Position numbers and translations under genes: made by a program. A DNA stretch of 64,000 bases from Hydrogenophaga sp. GTDB lineage: Bacteria > Pseudomonadota > Gammaproteobacteria > Burkholderiales > Burkholderiaceae_C. This document shows, piece after piece, positions 9,857 through 18,450 of the stretch (position 1 is the stretch's first letter; every line of letters begins with the position of its first letter). Under the pieces are notes generated by a model that had not been told where the DNA came from, made no database searches, and was given only the letters and a program-made list of their open reading frames with translations. The stretch spans positions 1 to 64,000 of the forward strand of contig NZ_JAHBZK010000002.1 in assembly GCF_019635465.1 (NCBI RefSeq). The letters run 5' to 3'.

Positions 9857-10171
9857 ATGGATGCTGCTCTGATTCAGGCGACGCTGGTAGAAGTCCTGCA
9901 GAACATACAAGCGACGAGTGAACTTGAGTGCCCACCGCTTGGCGGCGCGACCAAGCCCATCGAAGAGTTGCCAAAGTTCGACAGCAAGATTTGGCCCGTA
10001 GCCATTGGCATGCTGGGTGCGAAGCTCGGGATCACAATCGCCAATGATGTAAACATCTTCCGGCAGGACGATACCTGTGTTGCGCTGACGATCGAGCAGA
10101 TCGTGGCTAAGGTCGTCGCACTCGCAGAAGCGCAAGTTGCGGCAGAGCCCAAGCAGGCGAACGCGCAATGA
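9857..10171 (+). CDS. Acyl-carrier-protein-like small protein
   Basis: The protein is 104 residues from the ATG at 9857, which has GGAG 6 bases upstream; an ATG at 9836 would add 7 residues. The pattern FDSKIWPVAIGMLGAKLGITIANDVNIF, followed by a last helix LTIEQIVAKVVALAE, fits the helix II-loop-helix IV half of an acyl carrier protein. In this reading Ser43 in FDSK would be the phosphopantetheine attachment site. The presence of a phosphopantetheinyl transferase gene at the end of the same operon supports this. It is the first gene, and its stop overlaps the next start (ATGA). Similarity is by pattern only, so a structure-based search is the decisive test. Confidence 0.6.
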   Translation: MDAALIQATLVEVLQNIQATSELECPPLGGATKPIEELPKFDSKIWPVAIGMLGAKLGITIANDVNIFRQDDTCVALTIEQIVAKVVALAEAQVAAEPKQANAQ

Positions 10172-10536
10172 CGGACAGCCCGGATGCCCATCGCTCGGCG
10201 ATCGCCGAACGCCTGCGCGAGGCCAGAAAGGCCGCAGGTCTGTCGCAGGGCCAGGTGGCCAAGTTGCTGCAGATGCATCGGCCGACGGTTTCTGAGATCG
10301 AGGCTGGCAATCGCCGTGTTTCAGCAGAAGAACTTGCGCAATTTGCGGAAACCTACGATGTCACTGTTTCGTGGCTGATTGGCGAAACGGCTGAACAGCT
10401 CGAAATGAACGATCCGCGACTCCAGCTAGCAGCGCGCGAATTGAGCAAGCTGAAGCCCGACGACCTGGATCGACTGCTGAGGCTTCTTGCGTCGATGCGC
10501 AACTCGGGCACTGATGAGGGAGAGAGGGGGAAATGA
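10168..10536 (+). CDS. XRE-family HTH regulator
   Basis: The 122-residue protein has a Cro/C1-type helix-turn-helix at about residues 10-65 (IAERLREARKAAGLSQGQVAKLLQMHRPTVSEIEAGNRRVSAEELAQFAETYDVTVSWLIGE). A C-terminal helical part of about 50 residues follows. It starts on the ATGA overlap with the preceding gene, and its stop overlaps the next gene in the same way. A XRE protein directly before an ImmA/IrrE metallopeptidase is the classic derepression pair, in which the peptidase cleaves or inactivates the repressor. It likely controls the operon through the palindrome at 9812-9828. Confidence 0.88.
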   Translation: MTDSPDAHRSAIAERLREARKAAGLSQGQVAKLLQMHRPTVSEIEAGNRRVSAEELAQFAETYDVTVSWLIGETAEQLEMNDPRLQLAARELSKLKPDDLDRLLRLLASMRNSGTDEGERGK

Positions 10537-11423
10537 GTCCTCAGCTCTTGAACACATCGGCCGCAGGACGAAGAACCCTGGTGATGCAAGGCATGCAGGC
10601 GTCGATCGAGGCGCGCGTGAAGGCGGGTTTAGACCTCAAGAGTCCTGCCTGTATCTATGGCTTGTGCGAGGCGCACAAAGTTGCAGTTCGGTTCAACGAT
10701 ATCAACATGGAAGGCATGTACGACCGGGCGCCCAAGCCGCGTATCCATGTCTCTGCCCTCCGGCCCTTGGCAAGAAGAACTTTCACATGCGCGCATGAGT
10801 TAGGTCATCACGTTTTCGGGCACGGTTCAACCATCGATGAGTTGCAAGAAGATCAGGCCAATAGCGCAGATCGTCCTCCGAACGAGATCCTGGCGGATGC
10901 TTTCGCGGCTTTCGTCTTGATGCCGACGCTTGGCCTGCGGGAAGCTTTTGCGAAGCGCGGCTTGGACCCGAACCGTGCAACAGCCCTCGACATGTACGCT
11001 ATCGCATGCAACTTCGGAGTAGGCCAGGCGACTCTGGTGAATCACCTCGCATATGGCATCAACATGATCAACCAAGTGCAGCGTGATCGCCTCGGGCGGA
11101 TCACGCCGAAGATGATTCGTACGGAACTGCTGGGCGAAGTCGTTTCCACGCCGCTCACGGTAGCGGATCAGCACTGGAATTCAGCGACGCTCGACATGGA
11201 GCAGGACGCGCTGTTGCTCCTTCCTTCGGGCGTGGTCGTGGATGCCTCAATGCTCGTGCCTGAGCGTGATTTGGCTGCCGGGCGACTTTTTCGTGCTGCA
11301 AAGTGTGGCATCACGCGAGTGGCGATACCCGGCACACCATGGGCAACCTATGTCCGTATCGCACGGCGCCAGTACGTTGGTTTGGCTCGATTCCGCCACC
11401 TTGAGGAGACTGCAGATGACTAA
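10533..11423 (+). CDS. ImmA/IrrE-type metallopeptidase
   Basis: The 296-residue protein carries the zinc-peptidase motif FTCAHELGHHVFGHG (HExxH, about residue 88) and a second conserved region NEILADAFAAFVLMP with the third metal ligand region, typical of the IrrE N-like domain (DUF955). The C-terminal 110 residues form an additional domain of unknown function. ImmA proteins relieve repression by XRE regulators of integrative elements, and the XRE gene sits immediately upstream with a 4-base overlap. The last 8 bases overlap the next gene. Confidence 0.88.
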   Translation: MSPQLLNTSAAGRRTLVMQGMQASIEARVKAGLDLKSPACIYGLCEAHKVAVRFNDINMEGMYDRAPKPRIHVSALRPLARRTFTCAHELGHHVFGHGSTIDELQEDQANSADRPPNEILADAFAAFVLMPTLGLREAFAKRGLDPNRATALDMYAIACNFGVGQATLVNHLAYGINMINQVQRDRLGRITPKMIRTELLGEVVSTPLTVADQHWNSATLDMEQDALLLLPSGVVVDASMLVPERDLAAGRLFRAAKCGITRVAIPGTPWATYVRIARRQYVGLARFRHLEETADD

Positions 11424-12264
11424 GCTTCCCCATTCAATTGGCCCGCTCCTCGTCGACGAGCCTGACATTTCGCGGGCCTGGGCCAAGGCAGTGCTTCACG
11501 TCATTGATCACGCGGGTCCCGAGATATCACCTCTGATCTTGAGCGTGACTGGCTTCAATGAACGGGGTGCGGTTCCGGAAACACCGGCCATCCGCGAGGC
11601 GCTCGATACGCTGCTTGCGGCCAAACGCTTGCGAAGCGTGGACGACGTGGCGTTCACGATCTTTCCGCAGCGCTTGTGGCAGGTCGCTCAGGGCGATCGC
11701 GCCGCGCTGTTTCGGTACTACAAGGATGCATTTCCTCGCTACCAGGCGATGAATCCACGGGACAACCGCCGCGGTCTCTACTTCGAGCGAATGACCGGGT
11801 ACGGGAGCGGCCCCTGCGATGGCAATCAGCTCGAATGGATCCTGTCCCAGTTTGAAGGACGGGAGGGCGTGCGGCGGTCGATGTTTCAGGCGAGCGTATT
11901 TGATCCAGCCCGAGACCACGTGGCTGACGCCCAACTCCAGTTTCCCTGTCTCCAGCACGTCAGCTTCGAACCGACCAAGCAGGGGCTCGTCATCAACGCC
12001 TTCTACGCGACACAGCAGCTGTTCGTGAAGGCATATGGCAACTATCTCGGCATTGCCCAACTGGGCGTTTTCATGGCCCATGAAATGAAAACCAAGCTTT
12101 TGAGAATGAATGTCGTTGTCGGCGTCGCGAAGTTCGAGCGCATCTCCAAGTCTGATCCGGACCTACAACCGCTGATCGGTGCAGCCCGTGCGAGTTTTCC
12201 TCTGAAGCATCAAGAGGCTGACACAGGTGATGTGCTCGCGGCAGACGTAGAGATTGCAGCGTGA
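11416..12264 (+). CDS. Thymidylate-synthase-like enzyme
   Basis: The 282-residue protein shows the core of a thymidylate synthase fold: RRSMFQASVFDPARDH, then LQFPCLQHVSFEPTKQGLVINAFYATQQLFVKAYGN. Cys178 in FPCLQ corresponds to the catalytic cysteine, and Asn209 (YGN) to the pyrimidine-selecting asparagine that marks uracil rather than cytosine enzymes. The usual YxRSxD phosphate and cofactor motif reads FYATQQ, so the RS and the Asp are absent and the substrate or reaction has probably changed. The family includes deoxyuridylate and deoxycytidylate hydroxymethylases. It overlaps the genes on both sides. It is unlikely to be the housekeeping ThyA. Confidence 0.72.
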   Translation: MTKLPHSIGPLLVDEPDISRAWAKAVLHVIDHAGPEISPLILSVTGFNERGAVPETPAIREALDTLLAAKRLRSVDDVAFTIFPQRLWQVAQGDRAALFRYYKDAFPRYQAMNPRDNRRGLYFERMTGYGSGPCDGNQLEWILSQFEGREGVRRSMFQASVFDPARDHVADAQLQFPCLQHVSFEPTKQGLVINAFYATQQLFVKAYGNYLGIAQLGVFMAHEMKTKLLRMNVVVGVAKFERISKSDPDLQPLIGAARASFPLKHQEADTGDVLAADVEIAA

Positions 12265-13400
12265 GGGTTGGAGCCAGCAAGAACTGTGTGTCTTCGGAGA
12301 ATGACGCCGTGGCCGTTCCAGCACCGACCGATGGTCCGTCGCACCTGCTGCCGATCAAGGTCACTCCAGTGTTTGATAGCTATTGGCGGTTCGCAGTGGA
12401 GCGGCAGAACGTGTTCTGCCAGAGGCTGATGGGCAAACCCGCGCCATGGACCAGTGATCCGGTGATCTCCGTTCACAAGTTTACGAACGCGTATCGCGCT
12501 TCTGATCGTGTCAGCCAGTATCTGATCAGGCATGTGATCTACCGAAATGATCTCCCACAGTCGCCGTCCGAGGTGCTCTTTCGCACGTTGCTGTTCAAGT
12601 TGTTCAACAAGATCGAAACTTGGGAGTTGCTTGAACACACTTTCGGTGGGATCACCTTCAAGAACTACAAGTTCGAGCACTATGACAAGGTTCTGAGCCA
12701 GGCGATGAGGGCTGGGGGTCGAATCTACTCGGCCGCCTACATCATGCCGCCCGGAGGTTCCGCTTTCGGGCATACGGCCAAGCATCAGAACCACTTGCGG
12801 CTACTGGAACGCATGATGGCTGACGACCTCGCGGGTCAGTTGGCGCAAATGAAGAAGATGCAGACCGCGTTCGAATTGCTTAGAAGTTACCCCACGATCG
12901 GGGATTTTCTGGCGTACCAGTTCGTAACGGACATCAACTACAGCGAGGTCACCGACTTCTCAGAAATGGACTTCGTCATTCCGGGCCCTGGTGCTCGCGA
13001 CGGCCTCAGGAAGTGTTTCAGCGACAGCGCGGGTCTCAACGAAGCGGAACTGATTCGATTGATGGCCGACAACCAGGAGCGCGAATTTGAACGGCTAGGG
13101 ATCAAGTTCCAATCCCTGTGGGGACGTCGGCTGCAGCTAATCGATTGCCAGAATCTCTTTTGTGAAGTTGACAAGTACGCACGAGTCGCCCACCCCGATG
13201 TGGCCGGCATCTCGGGGCGGACGCGCATCAAGCAGAAGTTTTCTCCCACCGGACCCTTGGACCTGCCTTGGTATCCGCCCAAATGGGGCATCAATTCGAA
13301 GATCGAGGCGGACCTTTTAGGCCGTGCCAGCTTTAAGGTGGATGAGAAATCTGCGGACAGGTCAACTGCCCAGTCAACCTTGGACTTAGGACGCTCGTAA
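12261..13400 (+). CDS. 5-hmdU DNA kinase / aGPT-pyrophosphorylase helical-domain protein
   Basis: This 379-residue protein matches the pattern of the helical domain of predicted 5-hydroxymethyl-dU kinases and alpha-glutamyl/putrescinyl-thymidine pyrophosphorylases. Landmarks are YWRFAVERQNVF, PWTSDPVISVHKFTNAYRA, RVSQYLIRHVIY, LLFKLFNKIETWELLE, IYSAAYIMPP, FLAYQFVTDINYS, FVIPGPGARDGLRKCF, and near the C-terminus RLQLIDCQNLFCEVDKYARV and RIKQKF. The conserved QNLFCEVDKY may be the active-site region. In phages such proteins act in thymidine hypermodification; free-standing bacterial forms have no assigned role that I know. The start is GTG, overlapping the previous stop (GTGA). Confidence 0.75.
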   Translation: MRVGASKNCVSSENDAVAVPAPTDGPSHLLPIKVTPVFDSYWRFAVERQNVFCQRLMGKPAPWTSDPVISVHKFTNAYRASDRVSQYLIRHVIYRNDLPQSPSEVLFRTLLFKLFNKIETWELLEHTFGGITFKNYKFEHYDKVLSQAMRAGGRIYSAAYIMPPGGSAFGHTAKHQNHLRLLERMMADDLAGQLAQMKKMQTAFELLRSYPTIGDFLAYQFVTDINYSEVTDFSEMDFVIPGPGARDGLRKCFSDSAGLNEAELIRLMADNQEREFERLGIKFQSLWGRRLQLIDCQNLFCEVDKYARVAHPDVAGISGRTRIKQKFSPTGPLDLPWYPPKWGINSKIEADLLGRASFKVDEKSADRSTAQSTLDLGRS

Positions 13401-14320
13401 TGAACTTGAACACCTACCAGCGCGAGGCACAAAAGACTGATCGCGTTCCTTCGCGGCGAAAGAGTGGCGATGCAGGAACCGATCTCGTGGTTCCCTTGCT
13501 CGGGCTGGCAGGTGAGACGGGCGAACTACTCAGCGAGTACAAGAAGCACCTTCGAGACGGTGATTCCCATCTTCTGTTCAGGGAGCGCGTGGCGGAGGAA
13601 TTGGGCGACTTGCTCTGGTACATCGCAAACGTCGCTGCGAAGTTCGATCTCAAACTGAGTGATATTGCGGACGCAAATCTGAAGAAGACCCGTGATCGTT
13701 GGGGGCCGCAGGATACCGGGGCCCGTGCTTTCGATGCCGAGTTCGAAGAGAACGAGCGACTGCCTCGACGTTTCGAAGTTGAACTCAGCGAGGTCATCGT
13801 TAAGGGGCGAACGAAGATTCGGATGCGCGTCAACGGCAAGCAGATCGGTGACGACTTGACCGACAACGCTGATGACCCTGATGGTTATCGATTTCACGAC
13901 GTCTTCCATCTTGGCTACGTCGCGGTGCTCGGCTGGTCGCCTGTTATTCGGAAACTTCTGAAAAGGAAGCGCAAGAGCGATCCCCAGGTCGACGAGGTGC
14001 AGGACGGTGGCCGAGCCCAGGTTCTGGATGAAGGTGTTGCGGCGCTAGTTTTCGACTACGCGAAGGAGCATCGGTGGCTCGAAGGTGTCACCGACTTGGA
14101 CTACAAGTTGCTGCGTACGGTCAAAGGCGTGACGTCGCTCCTCGAAGTGCGTGAGCGGTCGTTAGGTGAGTGGCAGCGCGCGATCTTGGTCGGATTCGAG
14201 GTTTGGCGCCAAGTCCTGAGTGCTGGTGGTGGGAAGATATTGGTTGATCAGGACGCGAAGAGCCTGACCTTTCTTGGTCCACCGAAAAGCGCTCGGCGGA
14301 AGCCTGCTCACAAGCCTTGA
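13400..14320 (+). CDS. MazG-like nucleotide pyrophosphohydrolase with C-terminal extension
   Basis: The 306-residue protein has an N-terminal all-alpha MazG-type domain at about residues 5-100: LLGLAGETGELLSEYKKHL and ERVAEELGDLLWYIANVAAKFDLKLSDIADANLKKTRDRWG. The two acidic motifs (ExxE and ExxD) for metal-bound nucleotide hydrolysis are intact. The remaining 200 residues contain a second conserved-looking stretch (YRFHDVFHLGYVAVLGW) and a Lys/Arg-rich tail, and have no fold I recognise. The start shares its A with the preceding TAA stop. It may remove or generate a modified nucleoside monophosphate used by its neighbours (inference). Confidence 0.8.
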   Translation: MNLNTYQREAQKTDRVPSRRKSGDAGTDLVVPLLGLAGETGELLSEYKKHLRDGDSHLLFRERVAEELGDLLWYIANVAAKFDLKLSDIADANLKKTRDRWGPQDTGARAFDAEFEENERLPRRFEVELSEVIVKGRTKIRMRVNGKQIGDDLTDNADDPDGYRFHDVFHLGYVAVLGWSPVIRKLLKRKRKSDPQVDEVQDGGRAQVLDEGVAALVFDYAKEHRWLEGVTDLDYKLLRTVKGVTSLLEVRERSLGEWQRAILVGFEVWRQVLSAGGGKILVDQDAKSLTFLGPPKSARRKPAHKP

Positions 14321-14357
14321 TGGCTATTCGATTGAGCTAGTGACAGGAGGCCCTGGA

Positions 14358-14771
14358 ATGACCGACGCGGCGCAGTTTTTGAACTTTCGGAACGTCGTTG
14401 CCCATGGCGTGGATGTTGTCGACACTGCAGATTTTGCTCGCCTCGTAAACAAACAGGCAAGCGACTTCTTGGATCGTTACTTCACGACTGCAGAATTGGC
14501 CACCGCGGATGAGGGGGGCGACAGAACAGAAAGACTTGCGTCGCGCTTTGCGGTCAAGGAGGCCGTGCTGAAAGCACTGGGCACGGGTTGGGGCGATGGC
14601 ATCGCTTTTACGGATGTCGAGGTTGTCTCTCAGCGGAGCGGCGCACCGGCTGTCGTGCTACACCGCCGATTGGTGACAATTGCGAGTGAGCGGGGGATCG
14701 CCCATTGGTTGGTGAGCGCCAGTCACACGAGCTCAATTGCGATAGCGAGTGTCATCGCTTTGACTGCGTGA
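14358..14771 (+). CDS. AcpS-type 4'-phosphopantetheinyl transferase
   Basis: The 137-residue protein has the hallmarks of holo-ACP synthase: HGVDVVDTADFARLV with the metal-binding Asp, RYFTTAELATA, then RLASRFAVKEAVLKALGTGWGDGIAFTDVEVV and a final LVSASHTSSIAIASVIAL. The start at 14358 has AGGAGG 7 bases upstream, so it is well translated. This is very unlikely to be the housekeeping copy, because it lies at the end of an island operon whose first gene encodes a carrier-like protein. It probably attaches phosphopantetheine to that protein. Confidence 0.85.
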   Translation: MTDAAQFLNFRNVVAHGVDVVDTADFARLVNKQASDFLDRYFTTAELATADEGGDRTERLASRFAVKEAVLKALGTGWGDGIAFTDVEVVSQRSGAPAVVLHRRLVTIASERGIAHWLVSASHTSSIAIASVIALTA

Positions 14772-14940
14772 GTTCTGCCGGTCATGTGCTGCACGGGCGC
14801 TTTCCGGCTGCGTAAATAGTCGAAGTATTCGCAGACGGGCAGACATGGTTGAGCAGGTTATTACTGGGTCAACACAGCTACTCCCCAGGGCCGCGCTTGC
14901 TATCGTCGATCCAAGCATAGAGCACGTCTACGGTTCCCAT

Positions 14941-17900
14941 CTACGCATCGGCGGGCGGCCAGCGCAGTTTTCCGCGGCCCACGCGCAGTGCTTCCACGAG
15001 CCTAGTATTGCCTAGCAGCCGCCCTGAGAAGAGGCTAGGTTTGGGATCGACCGCTGGCTTCTTAAACGCGGCGACCCGCTGGTAGTCGGGGGATGTCAGC
15101 CAAGTTCGTCCATCCCCCTCGTTGGTGACGATCCGATAGAGGCCGGCGGGTGGGGCGTCATCTATGTCGAGCAGACGCTTGTAGCGTTCAACGGACCACT
15201 TCTGAATGCCACTGCTCAGAGCTTCCGTTCGAAAGCGTGCCCATAGTGCAGCAGTGTCAGGCGTTGGCCAGTCGCCCGCGTCGGTGTTGGCTGTTACCTC
15301 GTCGGATTCGAGCCAAGCTCGCATCTCTGCCGGCGTGACGAAGACGGGCAGGGCGTCTTCAATGGCCGCCATGGCAGCGCGTCGTGACGGCAGGCCCGCA
15401 CGGATCAGCATTGCCATCATGAACTGCGGGACACCGGTCTCGACCGCTGCCGCTGCGCCGCCCGCCACCTTGTCCGGCGACCAGCCGAGGGACATGCGGC
15501 GGGTGCGAACGGCTTCCAGCGCCCAAACCAAGCGATAGGTGAAGGCCTCTTCGATCGCTCGCATGTTCTGCGGACCGATCTTGGAAACTTCTTCGCCGGA
15601 CACCCAGCGTCGAAGGATGTCCTTCCAGTTCGCTGGTAGCGCGTTCGCCTTGTCAGGGATGAAGGGGCGCATGAAGAGCAGGCGCTCGCCTAGGCCGCCG
15701 AGCGCGCTAGCGAGCTCACTGAGATCGCCGCTCAGTGCTGCGTCGTCGGCTCGATCGAGCAGTTCGGCGAGTTCATCGGCCATGGCGTCGATGGCGAGGC
15801 CAGCTTCGAGCCCAACACCCATTGCAAAATGTCCGCGCCGAGCCTGTGTCGTTGTGGTCTTCCAGATGAGGTCGGCGCGTGCTTCGAACACCTTCTTGTG
15901 CACAGGCGCGACATCCTCTTCTTCGCGAGCGATCTGACGGGCCCAAAGCGAACCCTTAAGCGCTTCGTCCAGCAGCTTCGGGAGATCGGCGCGATCGGCA
16001 TCCAGCGCTTCAACTAGGCCGAACACGGTCGCATCGAGGCGCTCTACAAGCTGTGACAGTGGCTCCTCGTCGATTGTTTCCTCTTCATCGTCTTCACCGC
16101 CTTCCTCATCACTTTCACCACCGTCAGGGTCGTATTCCACGGCAGTGGCGAGGCGCTCGGCCACCTCGGCTTCTTCGTCGGGTGATCTCCAACCCTCTCG
16201 GGAGTTTGCGAGGTACTCCCATGCGTCGTCGCGATCAAGCACGCCCTCGCGCGACAAGCGCTCAAGGATCTCAGCAACGATCTGGATGAGTCCGCTCTTG
16301 AGGGTGCGTGCTTTAGCGGAGTCAACCAACTTTCTCCATTCTCTCATTCGCCAGTTGGTCCTATCGAACATGACGTGGACGATTAGGCCCTCGACATCGA
16401 CGAAGGCGCGCCCGGCGCGTCCGGCGACATTCGCGAACTCCTCGCCCTTGATCTTTTCTCCAGCCCGATATAGCGCAGGCACGAGCAGAACAGCAGCGTT
16501 GAGATTGAGCCCCTGTGAGAGCGTCGGTGAAGCGACGATGACCTTCAGTACGCCATCGGAGAGGAGGATTTCAAGCTCACGTAGGAACGGACTCGGCAGG
16601 CGGCCATGGTGAATTGCGACACCGACCTTCAGGCTAGCGACGGCTGGATGATTCTCGCCCAGCCATTCTGTGCCGACCTCCAGCGCACGTGCGATTGGCG
16701 CCTCGTCCTCCAAAAGGGGTTCGAGATAGCCGCGCTTGCAGAGATCAACGACCTGCTTGCCGTAGCTCTCCACCCAGTTGGCCTGGGTGGAGAAGATTAG
16801 GGTGCGTTTGCCCTGGCCGGCGAACTCCCATGCAGCAAGGAGCGCAAGGTGCGAGTTCTTGCGCGGATAGGGATTCTTCTCCCTGCCCCGCGCGGGCCTC
16901 TCCTCGACGAACTTGTCAAGGAATGGACCGTCGTCGTCGAGGTCGAGTCGCAGCAGTGCATCCTTGCGGCGCCAGGTCAGCGCGCCGAAGCGCTGGCGCG
17001 TGGGACGCCAGTCTGAACGCACAGGTTCGCCAGGTTCGTCGGAGCGTATCCAGGCCGTGAGATCGTCAAGTTCGTCACCGCTCGGCAAGATCGCGGAGAG
17101 GCAGACGATCCGGCGTTCGGCCGCGTCTGCGCGTCGCAGCAGGCGTTGCACGAGCGTCTCATAGCGGATCTCGCGCTCGCTCGGCCCAATCATGTGGCCT
17201 TCATCGAGGACGATCAAGCCGACGTCATCGATCAAGGACGGGTCACTTCGCAGTGCGAAGTCGAGCTTTTCGGGTGTGGCGATGATGATCTCTCGGGAGC
17301 GGAGGGCGTCCTCATCGCCCGCTGACAGGCCGCTGGCCCCGTAGAGTGAGGAGACGCTGAACCCAAGTGGCGCGAAAGTCCTTCGGAAAGAACGCTCGGT
17401 CTGAGCCGACAACGCGCGCAGCGGCGTGACGATCAGGACCCGGCGTGCTGAGGACAGCGTCATCAGAGCTGCGATCTCGGCGACGCGTGTCTTGCCCGCG
17501 CTGGTTGGCAGGGCCACAACCAAGTCGTCCGTCATGTCCGTGGAACGAAGGGCGGCTTCGCGCTGCGAAGGCCATAGCTCCACTTCTGAGGTCTTCCGGG
17601 CGTAGAGCGATGAGATGAACAGCCGACGCAGATCGGGGTACTTTTCTTCCGTCCCCTCGGGTGGTTCGGTCGGCAGCCTTTGATGAAGCGAGTGCTGCCA
17701 CAGGTCGTCGATGAGGTGGCTGCATAGCTTCGAAATCCACCACAAAGGGACGTTCTCGGCGTTGTCGGCCAAGCTGACAGCTGCTGCGAGCAGGTCCCGT
17801 GCACTTTCGATCGGCTCCTGTTCGCCCGTCTCAAGTGCAAAGTCGAAGAATGCTAACGCCCGGCAGATCGTCGTATTGAGGATGGTGGACAAAACCTCGT

Positions 17901-18450
17901 CAATGTCGGGATCGTCGCCGCCAAGGGCCTCGGCCATCTGCTTATCGCCGTGGGCCTCGTTGCCAAGCCAATCACGAACGAAACCGCGCAACTGGCCAAG
18001 GTCGCGCAAGATCAAGTGACAGATGGCCGTTTCGCCCAGCGTAGCGTTGAGCTCTTCTGCCGTCTCGTTGAAGAGGGAGTAGGCCACGGCCGAGAAGCCC
18101 GCTAAGTGATAGGCAGCGGCGGCAATGGTGCGGCGGAAACCTCGATCGGGCGCCTCAGGATCACCATTTCGAACCAGAGCTTCGAAGGCGTTGGCGGCCC
18201 GCTCGAAAGCCTTGTTCGTCAGCTCAGACGCACCGGCTTGAGTGCGCAGAGCCATGGCGCCTCGAAGTAGAGCGAAGCCATGCTCGGCGAGATCGGTTTC
18301 GATGGTCGCGCCCAAGGCAGGCGCGTTTTGCGGTAGCACGCCTGCCTCCCGCATCAGCGACCATGCCGCGCCGCGATATAGGAGGCGACCGAGAACTCCG
18401 TCGACGGTCGCAGCGGAGAGGAAAGCGGTCAGTTCGTCAGGCGTCTCCAA
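14941..18450 (-). CDS. hamB: Hachiman defence helicase HamB
   Basis: The 1169-residue protein is a superfamily 2 helicase. Its motifs are ALPTSAGKTRVAE (Walker A, about residue 320), IVTPLRALSAQ, IIATPEKLDF, LIVLDEGHMIG (motif II), LIFSTQANWVESYGKQV, ASPTLSQGLNLNAAVLLVPAL and ANVAGRAGRAF (motif VI). An N-terminal helical region of about 300 residues and a long C-terminal region with an acidic patch (DEEGGEDDEEE) flank the motor. It starts with TTG after AGGAGG and overlaps hamA by 14 bases. In Hachiman, HamB acts as a DNA surveillance helicase that holds and releases the nuclease HamA. Confidence 0.9.
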   Translation of the reverse strand: METPDELTAFLSAATVDGVLGRLLYRGAAWSLMREAGVLPQNAPALGATIETDLAEHGFALLRGAMALRTQAGASELTNKAFERAANAFEALVRNGDPEAPDRGFRRTIAAAAYHLAGFSAVAYSLFNETAEELNATLGETAICHLILRDLGQLRGFVRDWLGNEAHGDKQMAEALGGDDPDIDEVLSTILNTTICRALAFFDFALETGEQEPIESARDLLAAAVSLADNAENVPLWWISKLCSHLIDDLWQHSLHQRLPTEPPEGTEEKYPDLRRLFISSLYARKTSEVELWPSQREAALRSTDMTDDLVVALPTSAGKTRVAEIAALMTLSSARRVLIVTPLRALSAQTERSFRRTFAPLGFSVSSLYGASGLSAGDEDALRSREIIIATPEKLDFALRSDPSLIDDVGLIVLDEGHMIGPSEREIRYETLVQRLLRRADAAERRIVCLSAILPSGDELDDLTAWIRSDEPGEPVRSDWRPTRQRFGALTWRRKDALLRLDLDDDGPFLDKFVEERPARGREKNPYPRKNSHLALLAAWEFAGQGKRTLIFSTQANWVESYGKQVVDLCKRGYLEPLLEDEAPIARALEVGTEWLGENHPAVASLKVGVAIHHGRLPSPFLRELEILLSDGVLKVIVASPTLSQGLNLNAAVLLVPALYRAGEKIKGEEFANVAGRAGRAFVDVEGLIVHVMFDRTNWRMREWRKLVDSAKARTLKSGLIQIVAEILERLSREGVLDRDDAWEYLANSREGWRSPDEEAEVAERLATAVEYDPDGGESDEEGGEDDEEETIDEEPLSQLVERLDATVFGLVEALDADRADLPKLLDEALKGSLWARQIAREEEDVAPVHKKVFEARADLIWKTTTTQARRGHFAMGVGLEAGLAIDAMADELAELLDRADDAALSGDLSELASALGGLGERLLFMRPFIPDKANALPANWKDILRRWVSGEEVSKIGPQNMRAIEEAFTYRLVWALEAVRTRRMSLGWSPDKVAGGAAAAVETGVPQFMMAMLIRAGLPSRRAAMAAIEDALPVFVTPAEMRAWLESDEVTANTDAGDWPTPDTAALWARFRTEALSSGIQKWSVERYKRLLDIDDAPPAGLYRIVTNEGDGRTWLTSPDYQRVAAFKKPAVDPKPSLFSGRLLGNTRLVEALRVGRGKLRWPPADA

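Noticed and set aside
14772..14940. Possible terminator between the AcpS and hamB ends
   Set aside because: No stem followed by a T-run was found on either strand in this convergent gap.
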